Shown here one piece after another: positions 7,590 through 15,769 of a stretch of DNA of 36,545 bases. Source of the DNA: Clostridiales bacterium (GTDB lineage Bacteria > Bacillota > Clostridia > Christensenellales > Aristaeellaceae). The DNA is taken from positions 1-36,545 of the forward strand of contig SFGO01000028.1 of assembly GCA_004556545.1 (NCBI GenBank). Reading direction: 5' to 3'. Position numbers and translations under genes: made by a program. The first letter of the stretch is position 1; each line of letters opens with the position of its first letter. The notes beneath the pieces were generated by a model. The model saw only the letters and a program-made list of their open reading frames with translations. It searched no databases and was not told where the DNA came from.

Positions 7590-7763
7590 TTACATCAGGC
7601 CATAGAGCTTCTGAAACAGTTGGGCATGCTTCTCTTCCAGCTGCGACACGCACTGCTTCAGCTGCGGGTTCTGCAGGGCCTGCGCGGCCTGCTGGCACTG
7701 GGTTTTCAGGAATTGCTCATGGCCCAGCGCGTCTTCGAGGTACAACAGTTCCTTGGGACTCAT
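7590..7763 (-). CDS. Small spore coat-like protein (57 aa)
   Basis: A 57-residue helical protein beginning MSPKELLYLEDALGHEQF and ending QLFQKLYGLM. The pattern KELLYLEDAL-H-x-x-F, a middle NPQLKQC helix and a final HAQLF-x-KL helix match the short ferritin-like CotF-related proteins found beside coat F genes in Clostridia. Start 7763 is supported by GGAGGTGATGAAACC directly upstream, close to a full anti-SD match. The gene precedes the larger coat gene by 12 bp, so both should be co-transcribed. Two Cys residues (23 and 39) could form cross-links in the coat. It is short enough to be missed by length-filtered gene callers. Confidence 0.75.
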   Translation of the reverse strand: MSPKELLYLEDALGHEQFLKTQCQQAAQALQNPQLKQCVSQLEEKHAQLFQKLYGLM

Positions 7764-7832
7764 GGTTTCATCACCTCCGCAGGTGATTCTTCCCCAAATT
7801 GGCCGGATTATCCATCCGAAGGGCCGGTTTTC

Positions 7833-8603
7833 TCAGAAGCCGGTTACGTCCAGCGCTGTAGCGCTGCGGCCTCCGTCCACCAGATACTCCGCGCCGGTCA
7901 TCGAACGGGCGTTATCGGAGCAAAGGTACAGTATCAGATCCACCACTTCCCACGGCTCCGCAGCATATCCGAGAGGCGTGGGCATGTTCGCCATAGCAGG
8001 TCTGGTCAGCACCGGGCCGGGGGTCACGCAGCAGCAGCGTACTCCATGCCTTGCGCCATACATGGCCACCGATTTCGTCAGGCCGTACATCACGCCGCTC
8101 TTGGCAGCGCTGTATTCCACCGAGCCGCTGCCCGCATTGCCGCAGGTGGAGCCCACGTTGATCATCACGCCGCTTTTCTGCTCCAGCATATAAGGCAGCA
8201 CCGCACGGGCAAAATGCAGCGGCCCCTTCAGATTCACATCCAGGCCCCAGTCGATTACCTCCGGATCCATCCTGGGAAAAAAGCCGTCCACCTGCTTGAT
8301 GCGGGCTGCGCTGCCGCCCGCACAGTTCACCAAAATATCAATGTGTCCAAATTGCTCTGCCGCTTTCTTCGCCACCTGCTCCACTTGATTGTAAAAACGC
8401 ACGTCCACCACGGCAGGCATCGCGCTGCCGCCCTGTTCCGCAATGGCCTGCGCTTTCCGGCGGACAGCCTCCTCGTCCGCATCGGCCATGACAACATTCG
8501 CGCCGTTTTCCGCCAGCCGTTGAGCGCACAAAAGTCCCATGCCCGAGGCTGCGCCGGTAATAATCGCTGTTTTTCCCTGAAATTCGTCAAAAATCATTTT
8601 CAT
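7833..8603 (-). CDS. Short-chain dehydrogenase/reductase (SDR)
   Basis: A 256-residue classical SDR oxidoreductase. The cofactor loop TGAASGMG is at 16-23, followed by an acidic MADAD at the end of beta2 that favours NAD(H) over NADP(H). NCAGG (92-96) replaces the usual NNAG, and the catalytic residues are Ser151, Tyr163 and Lys167 (YSAAK). The C-terminal MTGAEYLVDGG is standard. Start 8603 has AGAGGAG upstream; the longer frame has none. It is divergent from an AraC-type regulator with 136 bp between, so it is probably that regulator's target, with a sugar, polyol or hydroxy-acid substrate. The exact substrate cannot be read from the sequence. Confidence 0.88.
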   Translation of the reverse strand: MKMIFDEFQGKTAIITGAASGMGLLCAQRLAENGANVVMADADEEAVRRKAQAIAEQGGSAMPAVVDVRFYNQVEQVAKKAAEQFGHIDILVNCAGGSAARIKQVDGFFPRMDPEVIDWGLDVNLKGPLHFARAVLPYMLEQKSGVMINVGSTCGNAGSGSVEYSAAKSGVMYGLTKSVAMYGARHGVRCCCVTPGPVLTRPAMANMPTPLGYAAEPWEVVDLILYLCSDNARSMTGAEYLVDGGRSATALDVTGF

Positions 8604-8678
8604 AATCAAACTCCTCTTTCTTTCCAAAGCGGCGGTAAGCGCCTGCTTTGCTTTTCTCTGCTCCAGCTGCCTTTTTTC

Positions 8679-8707
8679 TTGAAAAAACGGTGCAAGTTAG
8701 CTATAAT
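8679..8707 (+). promoter_or_regulatory. Promoter of the AraC-type regulator gene
   Basis: TTGAAA at 8679-8684 and TATAAT at 8702-8707 with 17 bp between them. Transcription would start near 8714, about 26 nt before the start codon. Confidence 0.8.
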
Positions 8708-8739
8708 ACCCTGGAATTCGCCCCTTTCAGGAGGAAACC

Positions 8740-9564
8740 ATGCATTCGTTTTCCCGTTTCCGGAAGGACAGTCTGCCGGTTTTGAGCCGCTTTTCCAGCG
8801 GCGTATACTATTTTAGCCGTCCACAGGACTATTGCATGCCCATGGGCCGTTCCGACAGCTGCTTTTGTCTGCTTCTGCGAGGCGAGGTCGAGGTTCGATG
8901 CGCTCAGACGGTTCTGATTGCCCGGCGCGGTCAGCTGCTTTATTGGCCCGAGGGCGTTCCCTATCACTCCTTCTGGAAACCGGAAAATGGTCTGATTTCC
9001 TATATTGCCGTATACTTTCGGCTTCATGGTCATCTGAACCGCCGGGAGGGCGCGGTTCAGCCCGGCGTTTTTTCTCCCTGCGATCAGTTCGTGCTATTGT
9101 CCGAAGGAAACTGGCTGCGCCCGTTTCGAAGCTTGGCCGATCATTATCGCCGGGCCGGCGGCCTTTCCGCAGCTCTGGACGCTTTCTACACACTCTACCG
9201 TCAGCTTACGCCCCTCCTGCCGGAAAATCAGGCGTTCCGGCCGGAGATCCGGCGCGCGCTGGCCTTCATGGAGGAAAATCGAGAGCGGGATTTTCGCATG
9301 GCCGAGTTGGCGGCCTTCTGCCAGCTAAGCGAAAGCCATCTTTATCATCTATTTAAGCAGGAAACCTCCCTTTCTCCTGTGGTGTACAAAAACCGGGCCC
9401 GTATCCGCCGGGCGGCGGAGCTGCTTCTATCGGAGGAAGCCAGCGTCGAATGGATCAGTCAGCGGCTTCATTTTTCCTCTCCCGCCTATTTCCGGCGGGT
9501 GTTCCGCAAATACATGGGCATGACGCCTTCTGCTTACCGTGCTTCCGGCGGGCAAAGATTATAG
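8740..9564 (+). CDS. AraC family transcriptional regulator
   Basis: A 274-residue regulator. The N-terminal half (about 20-110) looks like an AraC-type cupin ligand pocket, with VLIARRGQLLYWPEGVPYHS matching its conserved strand. The C-terminal 100 residues hold two helix-turn-helix motifs: FRMAELAAFCQLSESHLYHLFKQ (in two parts around residue 190) and WISQRLHFSSPAYFRRVFRK near 245, followed by MGMTPSAYR, the standard ending. GGAGG lies six bases before the start. It is divergent from the SDR gene and probably controls it and itself from the shared 136-bp spacer. The inducing ligand is unknown. Confidence 0.9.
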   Translation: MHSFSRFRKDSLPVLSRFSSGVYYFSRPQDYCMPMGRSDSCFCLLLRGEVEVRCAQTVLIARRGQLLYWPEGVPYHSFWKPENGLISYIAVYFRLHGHLNRREGAVQPGVFSPCDQFVLLSEGNWLRPFRSLADHYRRAGGLSAALDAFYTLYRQLTPLLPENQAFRPEIRRALAFMEENRERDFRMAELAAFCQLSESHLYHLFKQETSLSPVVYKNRARIRRAAELLLSEEASVEWISQRLHFSSPAYFRRVFRKYMGMTPSAYRASGGQRL

Positions 9565-9968
9565 CATCCCTCCATTCTGTCGTTCATGGCGGAATCATTC
9601 GTTCTTCTGCCTGTGCTTTTCCGCCTTCTCTGCTGAACCAGCATAAGGGTTTTCTTTTGTTCACGCAAGCCTTGAAACCGCTTCGATAGAGCACTTTTCC
9701 GCTTTTTATAAAACAACAGCAAAAAGCCGGTCTGGACTCTTTCCAGACCGGCTCAGAGTGTCAAAAAAGTGGAGGTGCAGGAGGCACTGCCTCCTGCCGG
9801 GGTTATAGGGGCAGCGCCCCTAACCCTTGTGCCGCAGCACATTTCCCGCAACCCGCAAACCAGCGTAGCGCTGTTTGCGGGCGACAACGGCCAACATGGG
9901 GTTTTTCGACAAACTGAAAAGCCGGTCTGGACTCTTTCCAAACCGGCTTCGGCGATTCGGTTTTCGAT
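9565..9968. repeat. Intergenic element with duplicated terminator hairpins
   Basis: No gene is supported. A 12-bp hairpin (AGCCGGTCTGGA, loop CTCTT) occurs at 9725-9753 and again at 9920-9948, the second with one change. That change becomes a G-U wobble in minus-strand RNA, and both copies are followed on that strand by U-rich tails (TTTTTGCTGTTGTTTT and TTTTCAGTTT), so both read as minus-strand terminators. Between them lie three more inverted repeats: 9777-9786/9788-9797, 9806-9812/9816-9822, and 9852-9865/9869-9881 with a bulge. The right copy lies 21 bases past the flavoprotein stop. The dense structure suggests a dispersed repeat flanked by a duplicated terminator. Positions 9565-9720 show nothing recognisable. 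Confidence 0.65.
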
Positions 9969-10589
9969 TTACCGAATAAAATTGGTTCTCACAAAGGGTT
10001 CCCGTTCCGGGTGGGGAAGGCCGTTTTTCTTTCCCAGCTCGATCAGCTTCAGCATCCACGCCATATTCTGGGCCAGTGTGCGCATGATCTGCAGGCCTTC
10101 TTCGTCCTTCAGCACATCCTCGGGCTTTGCGCCGTGAACCTGATTCCAGTACTGCGATGACACCACCGGCATGCAGGAAATGGTGAAGAAGCGGCTGATG
10201 TCGTCAAAGGCGGATACGCAGCCGCCCCGGCGCGCGCTGACCACCGCCGCAGCGGGCTTATATTGCAGATGGCTTTTATACGTATAGAACAGCCGATCCA
10301 TAAAGGATTTCAGCTGGCCGGAAATGCCCGCGTAGTATACCGGCGTACCGAAAATAAAGCCGTCGAACTCGTCCAGCCGGGCCCCGATCCGGTTCACCAC
10401 ATCGTCAAACACGCAGCGGCCCGTCTGGGCGCAGCGGCGGCAGCCGATGCAGCCGTGAATCTCTTCCTGCCCCACGTGGAGGATCTCCGAATCCACGCCG
10501 CATTTTTTCAGTTCCCGCTGAATCTCTTCCAGCGCGGTATACGTGCAGCCCTTCTCGTGGGGGCTTCCGTTCAAAAGCATCACTTTCAT
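9969..10589 (-). CDS. Iron-sulfur-type flavoprotein, NADPH-dependent FMN reductase family
   Basis: A 206-residue flavodoxin-fold protein. The FMN phosphate loop begins LLNGSPHEKGCTYTAL (residues 5-20), and a cysteine motif C47-x2-C50-x2-C53-x5-C59 followed by DD matches the iron-sulfur flavoprotein/NAD(P)H oxidoreductase group. GTPVYYAGISGQLKSFMDR is the second conserved flavin loop. It would transfer electrons through FMN in the cytosol, probably in redox or xenobiotic reduction. The start at 10589 is set by GGAGG ten bases upstream; the longer frame lacks a site. Whether a cluster is bound is unknown, since some relatives keep the cysteines without one. It lies 93 bp downstream of the CapA-like gene on the same strand. 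Confidence 0.85.
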   Translation of the reverse strand: MKVMLLNGSPHEKGCTYTALEEIQRELKKCGVDSEILHVGQEEIHGCIGCRRCAQTGRCVFDDVVNRIGARLDEFDGFIFGTPVYYAGISGQLKSFMDRLFYTYKSHLQYKPAAAVVSARRGGCVSAFDDISRFFTISCMPVVSSQYWNQVHGAKPEDVLKDEEGLQIMRTLAQNMAWMLKLIELGKKNGLPHPEREPFVRTNFIR

Positions 10590-10682
10590 TCTGGTTTTCC
10601 TCCGTTTCACCGCTGTTTGCTGCCCCTGCAAAGAAGGGGAGCGTATATTTAGTATGCCACGTTTCAGACGCGCATGCAAGGG

Positions 10683-11705
10683 TCAGCGGGCCGGAAACCA
10701 CCTTTCGGCGGAAATCTCGAAGGGACTGTCCTGCTGAACGCTGTCAAAAATACGGGCCGCGTCCTCGCCCTCCGCAAACACCGGGCAAAAATCATTCTCC
10801 GGGGCGGAACCGGAAGTCAGCACCGGAATCAGCCGCAGGGTCAGCCCCGCGTAGCCCTGCTCATCAAAACGAAGAACAGCCTGCGCCAGCAGCCCGTCGA
10901 AGGTCTTCATTTGATGGGTGCCGCCGAAAACCAGATTGCCCAGACTGTACAGGATCACCGCGCCGTTCCTTTCGTCGACGCCCTGCACCACGTGAGGGTG
11001 GGTGCCGATCACCAGATCAGCCCCGCCCTTGATCGCCTCCTGGGCCATTTGCTCCTGCCGCTCGTTATGCCGGGCGGCGTATTCCTTCCCCCAGTGGCAG
11101 GAATAGACGATCACCTCGCAGCCTGCCTCCCGCAGCGCCTGCAAGTCCTCCCGCATCACCTCCGGCTTCTGCCGCCAGACTGTTTCCCGGCAGCCGCCAA
11201 AGCCGATCTTGTGGCCGTGAAGCTCCGCTACATACCGATAGGTATAGCCGCTGTAGGCAATGCCGCCCGCTTCCAGCGCCTCCACCGTGCTGGCTCGACC
11301 GGGCCGGCCAAAATCGATGTAATGATTGTTGGCCAGATTGACATGCTCGATGGAAGCCGCCGACAGAATGCCCGTGTAGGAGGGATCCCCGCGGAAGGTG
11401 TACTTTTTGCCCTTTTCATGGCCCTTGCTGCCCTTTTGCAGCACCACTTCCAGATTGACCGTGGAAAGATCATCCGTTTCAAAAGGCTCCCGAATCTTTT
11501 CAAAACACCATTCCATGCCATTGGCCGCGATAACGGTATCGAAGGTATTTTTCTTCTTTTTCCACTGCTCCCGGGTGCCCAGCACACAGTCGCCGCCAAA
11601 GGTGAGGACGATTTCCTCGGAAGCGGCGAAGGCAAAGGAAAACCCGGACAGCAGTACAGCAAACACAGCCCATGCCGCTATCAGCATGAGAAACCGTTTT
11701 TTCAT
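10683..11705 (-). CDS. CapA-like poly-gamma-glutamate/capsule synthesis protein
   Basis: A 340-residue secreted protein of the CapA (PGA_cap, PF09587) family, which has a calcineurin-like metallophosphoesterase fold and takes part in polyglutamate capsule formation in Bacillus. The signal peptide spans about 1-28. Metal-site motifs are LTFGGDCVLG (35-44), NLEVVL, HVNLANNHYIDFG, VYSCHWGKEY and VIGTHPHVVQG, in the usual order. The start at 11705 gives the signal peptide and has AAAGGA upstream; the longer frame has neither. CapB and CapC are not seen nearby, so a capsule role is doubtful; solitary CapA-like proteins are common in gut Firmicutes and their substrates are mostly unknown. The gene is divergent from the amidohydrolase. 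Confidence 0.88.
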   Translation of the reverse strand: MKKRFLMLIAAWAVFAVLLSGFSFAFAASEEIVLTFGGDCVLGTREQWKKKKNTFDTVIAANGMEWCFEKIREPFETDDLSTVNLEVVLQKGSKGHEKGKKYTFRGDPSYTGILSAASIEHVNLANNHYIDFGRPGRASTVEALEAGGIAYSGYTYRYVAELHGHKIGFGGCRETVWRQKPEVMREDLQALREAGCEVIVYSCHWGKEYAARHNERQEQMAQEAIKGGADLVIGTHPHVVQGVDERNGAVILYSLGNLVFGGTHQMKTFDGLLAQAVLRFDEQGYAGLTLRLIPVLTSGSAPENDFCPVFAEGEDAARIFDSVQQDSPFEISAERWFPAR

Positions 11706-11829
11706 TGGGCAACCGAATCCTTTCCGCCTGCCGGATGCTTTCCGTCCGGCGCATGGGATAAGCGCTTTCACCATATAGGACGTTCGGGCCGTGGGGAAAG
11801 TTTCTGTTTTTTTTCTCCAAAAACAAAAA

Positions 11830-11858
11830 TTGGCGTTTGACAAATGTTATTGTATAAT
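11830..11858 (+). promoter_or_regulatory. Promoter of the amidohydrolase gene
   Basis: TTGGCG at 11830-11835 is 17 bp from TATAAT at 11853-11858. A better-looking TTGACA at 11837-11842 leaves only 10 bp to the same -10 and is not usable with it. The start codon is at 11912. Confidence 0.6.
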
Positions 11859-11911
11859 AAGCTTGTTATTTTGCACTTATTCGACCCATCATTCGGAAAG
11901 CGAGGAATCCT

Positions 11912-13516
11912 ATGACCATTCTTCTGAAAAACGCCAAAATCTATGACGGAACAGCCAATCCGCCCTTCCCGGGCGACCTGCTGCTGGAAAACGACCGCAT
12001 CGTCCGCGTTGCGCCCCGGATCGACGAAGGAGCGGACAAGGTCTACGACCTGCAGGGAAAGTCCGTCGCCCCCGGATTCATCGACAGCCACTCCCACAAC
12101 GACTGGTTTGCCATTTGCAAAGACTGCCTGCCCTGCTTCGAGCCCTTCATCCGGCAGGGCATCACCTCGTTCGTCACGGGCAACTGCGGTCTGTCCGCCA
12201 TCGGCTTTGAAAAGGATACGCCCTATATCGATCAGGTAGGCGGCGGCCTGTTCGGCTATCGGGGCCAGACCACCGGCGTTTACCCTGACGCCCAAAGCTT
12301 GTTTGACGCGGTCAGTGGCAACGCGCCGTGCAACATCGCCGTGCTGGCCGGTCACTGCAGCGCCCGGGCCAGCGTGGCAGGCGGCGAAAACCGCCCGCTG
12401 ACCCCGGAGGAAGAACAGCGGATGCTGGCCATTCTGGAAGAAAATCTGAAGCAGGGCGCGGCAGGGATCTCGCTGGGGCTGATGTACTCGCCCGGCCTTT
12501 ATGCGGAGGAGGAGGAACTGAAGAAAGTCGCGGCGCTGTGCGTGAAATACGACCGTCCGCTGACCGTCCATCCCCGGGCGGAGTCCAAGGTTTCGATGTC
12601 CTATCCCCAGCTGCTGGGCCGCTCCCATCTGCTGCGGGCGCTGGACGAGCTGGAGTACATTGCCAAGGGCACGGATCTCAAATTGCAGTATTCCCACCTT
12701 ATTTTCGTCGGACGGAACACCTTTGCCGACATGCCCAAGGCGCTAAGTATCCTCCGGCGGATGCGCCGGGAAGGCGTTCAGGTCCAGTTCGATATTTACA
12801 ACGAAACGAAGGGCGTATCCGTCATCACGGTCATTCTGCCCGCATGGTATCAGGGCATGAGCGAAGAGGAGCGCCGTAAGCCGCTGAACCGGCTGAAGCT
12901 CCGCCTGCTGGTGCGGGCCTCCATCCTGCTGCTGGGCTTCGATTTCCGCGACATCGAGGTGGCCTACATCGGCCCCGGCCACGAGGAGTACGAGGGCAAG
13001 ACCGTTCATCAGCTGGCCCAGGAGCGGCGCCTCAGCGATCTGGAAATGTACCTGCGCCTTTGCCGGGAGTCCGACTTTCAGGGCCGGGTCAACATGGGCC
13101 CCTACACCACGGAGGAGATCATTCACACCTTCGAGAAAGACGATCTGTGCCTGTTCATGACCGATGCATGGGTGGAGGAGCACGGCGTTCAGAATCCCGC
13201 CATTTACGACTGCTTCCCCAAGTTCCTTCGGGACGCGGCGCTGGGCGCGGGCGATTCCATGGAAAAAACCGTCCGCCGGATGACCGGCGCTGCGGCTGAT
13301 CGCTTCCAGCTGCGGGAGCGCGGCTATCTCCGGGAAGGGTATTACGCCGACGTGACCGTCTTCGACGAAGAAGCGCTCAAGGCAGCCGTACCCGATCAGG
13401 AAAAGTCCTTCGGCATCGAAAAGGTCTTTGTCAACGGCCGGCTGATTCTGGACGGCGACCGGCTGGATGCGGAAGCCGCCGCCCACAGCGGCAGGGCCAT
13501 GCCGGTGGGCATTTGA
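11912..13516 (+). CDS. N-acyl-D-amino-acid deacylase-like amidohydrolase
   Basis: A 534-residue amidohydrolase of the D-aminoacylase family, which hydrolyses N-acyl-D-amino acids in a metal-dependent reaction. The metal-binding HSHND (His60, His62) follows VAPGFID, and the conserved metal-ligand Cys is Cys92 in GITSFVTGNCGLS. HPRAES takes the place of the usual THMRDES, QYSHLIFVG that of the SHHK loop, and FMTDAWVEEHG contains the catalytic Asp. The N- and C-terminal beta segments (KNAKIYDG and YLREGYYADVTVFDEEAL) form the typical composite sandwich. GCGAGGAA is the ribosome-binding site. The departures at the second and third motifs could alter specificity. It may recycle D-amino acids from peptidoglycan or the gut; substrate not certain. 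Confidence 0.82.
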   Translation: MTILLKNAKIYDGTANPPFPGDLLLENDRIVRVAPRIDEGADKVYDLQGKSVAPGFIDSHSHNDWFAICKDCLPCFEPFIRQGITSFVTGNCGLSAIGFEKDTPYIDQVGGGLFGYRGQTTGVYPDAQSLFDAVSGNAPCNIAVLAGHCSARASVAGGENRPLTPEEEQRMLAILEENLKQGAAGISLGLMYSPGLYAEEEELKKVAALCVKYDRPLTVHPRAESKVSMSYPQLLGRSHLLRALDELEYIAKGTDLKLQYSHLIFVGRNTFADMPKALSILRRMRREGVQVQFDIYNETKGVSVITVILPAWYQGMSEEERRKPLNRLKLRLLVRASILLLGFDFRDIEVAYIGPGHEEYEGKTVHQLAQERRLSDLEMYLRLCRESDFQGRVNMGPYTTEEIIHTFEKDDLCLFMTDAWVEEHGVQNPAIYDCFPKFLRDAALGAGDSMEKTVRRMTGAAADRFQLRERGYLREGYYADVTVFDEEALKAAVPDQEKSFGIEKVFVNGRLILDGDRLDAEAAAHSGRAMPVGI

Positions 13517-13518
13517 AG

Positions 13519-13573
13519 AACAGCAAAAGAAGAGGGAAGCCTGACGCGCAGGCTTCCCTCTTCTTTTGCTGTT
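13519..13573. terminator. Long bidirectional terminator hairpin
   Basis: A perfect 25-bp stem (13519-13543 against 13549-13573) with the 5-nt loop ACGCG, placed between two converging genes: 3 bp past the amidohydrolase stop and 7 bp from the stop of the minus-strand secreted-protein gene. The stem ends contain A-rich and T-rich tracts, so each strand yields a G+C-rich hairpin followed by U residues. Confidence 0.85.
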
Positions 13574-13579
13574 TTGTCC

Positions 13580-14542
13580 TTACGGAACCGGCTGATACAG
13601 CCCGTCCTTCCTCTTCAATCGCTGACCGGTCTGTGCGGAGAAGCACAGGGTATTGACCTGCGGGCCTTCTTCTTCCTCTTCGTTTTCGTAGAAAACATCC
13701 ATCACCCAGGCAGGCAGCAGCAGAATGCGTTTGCCGTCGGCAAAGGTCAGGTACTCCAGCCGGATGTTTTCAATGGAAGCAGGCGTTTCCTGCGGAGAAA
13801 GTCCCATCAGCGTGTAGAGATCCGTCCGCGCCAAAGCGGCTTTCAGGGTTTCCTGCACCTTTGCGAAGGAAACCAGCTCCAGATCGGGCGTTTCGATGTT
13901 TTCGACCGTGTACAGCTGAAAGCTCACGCCCCATTCCTCCTGAGAGCGAATGTCCAGCGTAAAGGCCGCGCTGCCAAGAGGCAGGCCGCTGACTACGGGA
14001 GCAAACACGTACCGGCAGGTATCCCGGTTTTCCCAATGGACGATTTCGGCAAACTCCAGCTCATAATCCTCCATGCCCGTGCCGAAAAGATGGTTCACGA
14101 TCTCATCCGCCGTTTTCAGCGCCGCTTCGTAGGAAAGGCCGCCCTTTCCGGTCACGTCGGGAACCTTCCGGCCCTGCGGTTCCACGCCGAGGAACGCTCC
14201 CAGCGCGTCCACGCCGGTCAGCATGGCGGGCGAAAGCTGGCTGAGCGTTCCGTTCTCGTTCCCCTGCCCGTTCCAGCTTCTATCGAAAATGTCCAGCCGG
14301 TCTTCCGGGATCGAAGCGCCGGCGCTGACCCGGAGGGCGGAGACTTCCTCCGCCCCGTCCCGGATCTCGATGGCCGCATTCACCGTCACAGACGTTCCGT
14401 TTTTATCCGTCAGCGTTTCCTGCCAACCGTTCGCGGTTTCCGTCCGAAGCTCCGCCAAGGTCTCAGCCCCGGCAGCGCCGGTGGCGCACAGGGCGCAGAC
14501 CAGCGTCAGCACGGTCAGGAGCGTCATTCCTCTGCGTTTCAC
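13580..14542 (-). CDS. Secreted protein of unknown function in ECF sigma operon
   Basis: A 320-residue exported protein; no named family is recognised with confidence. A basic start and hydrophobic segment (MKRRGMTLLTVLTLVCALCA, signal peptide to about residue 25) lead to alternating strands and helices with no further membrane segment. The C-terminal half (for example LEYLTFADGKRILLLPAWVM and a Glu-rich EEEEEG loop followed by LCFSAQTGQRL) has the look of PepSY/YycI-like repeats, a weak similarity by eye. It is the third gene after the sigma factor and anti-sigma genes, 21 bp downstream. It could modulate the anti-sigma outside the cell or be a target of the regulon. The start has GGAGAACG upstream. 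Confidence 0.65.
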   Translation of the reverse strand: MKRRGMTLLTVLTLVCALCATGAAGAETLAELRTETANGWQETLTDKNGTSVTVNAAIEIRDGAEEVSALRVSAGASIPEDRLDIFDRSWNGQGNENGTLSQLSPAMLTGVDALGAFLGVEPQGRKVPDVTGKGGLSYEAALKTADEIVNHLFGTGMEDYELEFAEIVHWENRDTCRYVFAPVVSGLPLGSAAFTLDIRSQEEWGVSFQLYTVENIETPDLELVSFAKVQETLKAALARTDLYTLMGLSPQETPASIENIRLEYLTFADGKRILLLPAWVMDVFYENEEEEEGPQVNTLCFSAQTGQRLKRKDGLYQPVP

Positions 14543-14563
14543 GATTCGTTCTCCTTTCCGGGC

Positions 14564-15769
14564 TTACCGCACCCGAACCGCCTTCGTCATATCCGCCTGA
14601 CCTTCCTCCACGGGAGCCAGCCACATTTCGGCGGGATAGCTTTCCAGGTAGGGGAACAGATACTCGGCCTCTTCGCTGCCGTAACCGTTGCAGCCGTAGA
14701 CGTATCCGTATTCCTCCTGCAGATTGGGGAACACTTCCTTGCCGTCGCCGTCCACCAGCGTCAGGCCGGAAGCCCATTCGCCGTAAACGTCCATGCCGCT
14801 GTAGGGCCAGAGAAGCGTGCCGTTCTCGTCAAAATAGCCCTCGCCGTTTTCCTCGATAAACTTGGCCAGGCTTTCCGGGTTGCCCTCCATCGTCAGGTTC
14901 ACGTACATCATGATAGGCGTGTAGGTCACTTCGCTGACGCAGGCCCGCACATCCGGCATTTCCGTCCACTGCTCGGGCTTTTCCACCTTCACTTTGCTGC
15001 GCATGTCGGTGCTGAGCCGGAAAGCGACCATGCCCTTTTCCGGCAGCTTCAGGGCGCCGTCCTCGTCATACATTTCGGGATGCTCGATCAGGCTGTACGC
15101 TTCCAACGGCTGACGTTCGCCGATGGGCAGCGCAATGTCGATCTGTCCGTCCGGCAGGTACAGGTTTTCATTATCCAGCCGGTAGGAACAGCTTTTGATG
15201 ATCTCGCCGGGCACGCTGCTGCCCCGCTCGTCTTCGGCGGAATTGGCGGGCATATCGATGGCCTTGCCGTTGATCCAGATGTGGTCGATCCACCAGCCCA
15301 CGTTGTGTTCGTCCAGCAGCTGCATCGCTTCCGCCGTCATGCCGGTTTCTCCGTCGCCCAGCGGCTGTTCCACATCCAGCATCCGGTAACGCCACTGCAG
15401 GTACAGCGTCTTGCCGTCGTAACCGGCTTCGTCCACGGTGATCTCCACGTTGTTGACCGTTTGCTTGCATAGAACCGACTGCATGACCTGATCCGCGTTT
15501 TCCGGCGTAGTTCCGAACAGATGGTCAAAGAGGTTCCAGTGAACGGCCGCCACGGCCACAGCCGCCATCAGCACCAGACTGAGCGCCGCCGTCAGCGCAA
15601 AGCTGAGGCGTTTGGCCCGGCGCACGGGCACGTTTTTCGTTTCCAGCATCCGCTGGCAGCGTTCCTGAACCACGATGCTGTTCAGGGTCTGATTCATCCG
15701 GTCATGGAAGGCTTCCGGGGTTTCGGGAATATTCTCTTCGATCAGCCGCTTCATTTCCTCTTCTTTCAT
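14564..15769 (-). CDS. Membrane anti-sigma factor-like protein (DUF4179-like)
   Basis: A 401-residue single-pass protein. An N-terminal cytosolic part (1-54, MKEEEMKRLIEENIPETPEAF) contains an amphipathic helix of the type that binds ECF sigma factors, with a short pattern FHDRMNQTL, then a transmembrane helix (about 55-76) and a large outer beta-rich region (77-401). The layout matches the DUF4179-type anti-sigma proteins of Firmicutes; the zinc-binding HxxxCxxC motif of ZAS proteins is absent. Its ATG overlaps the sigma stop as ATGA, so the two are translationally coupled, the usual sigma/anti-sigma arrangement. The outer domain would sense a surface signal. No protease motif is visible. 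Confidence 0.75.
   Translation of the reverse strand: MKEEEMKRLIEENIPETPEAFHDRMNQTLNSIVVQERCQRMLETKNVPVRRAKRLSFALTAALSLVLMAAVAVAAVHWNLFDHLFGTTPENADQVMQSVLCKQTVNNVEITVDEAGYDGKTLYLQWRYRMLDVEQPLGDGETGMTAEAMQLLDEHNVGWWIDHIWINGKAIDMPANSAEDERGSSVPGEIIKSCSYRLDNENLYLPDGQIDIALPIGERQPLEAYSLIEHPEMYDEDGALKLPEKGMVAFRLSTDMRSKVKVEKPEQWTEMPDVRACVSEVTYTPIMMYVNLTMEGNPESLAKFIEENGEGYFDENGTLLWPYSGMDVYGEWASGLTLVDGDGKEVFPNLQEEYGYVYGCNGYGSEEAEYLFPYLESYPAEMWLAPVEEGQADMTKAVRVR

Noticed and set aside
11837..11858. TTGACA with TATAAT before the amidohydrolase gene
   Set aside because: Only 10 bp separate them, too short for a sigma-A promoter; TTGGCG at 17 bp fits instead.
13574..15472. Long plus-strand open frame opposite the anti-sigma and secreted-protein genes
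   Set aside because: Composition is that of a G+C-rich antisense shadow (many His, Gln and Arg), with no ribosome-binding site and no family match; the minus-strand genes are clear.
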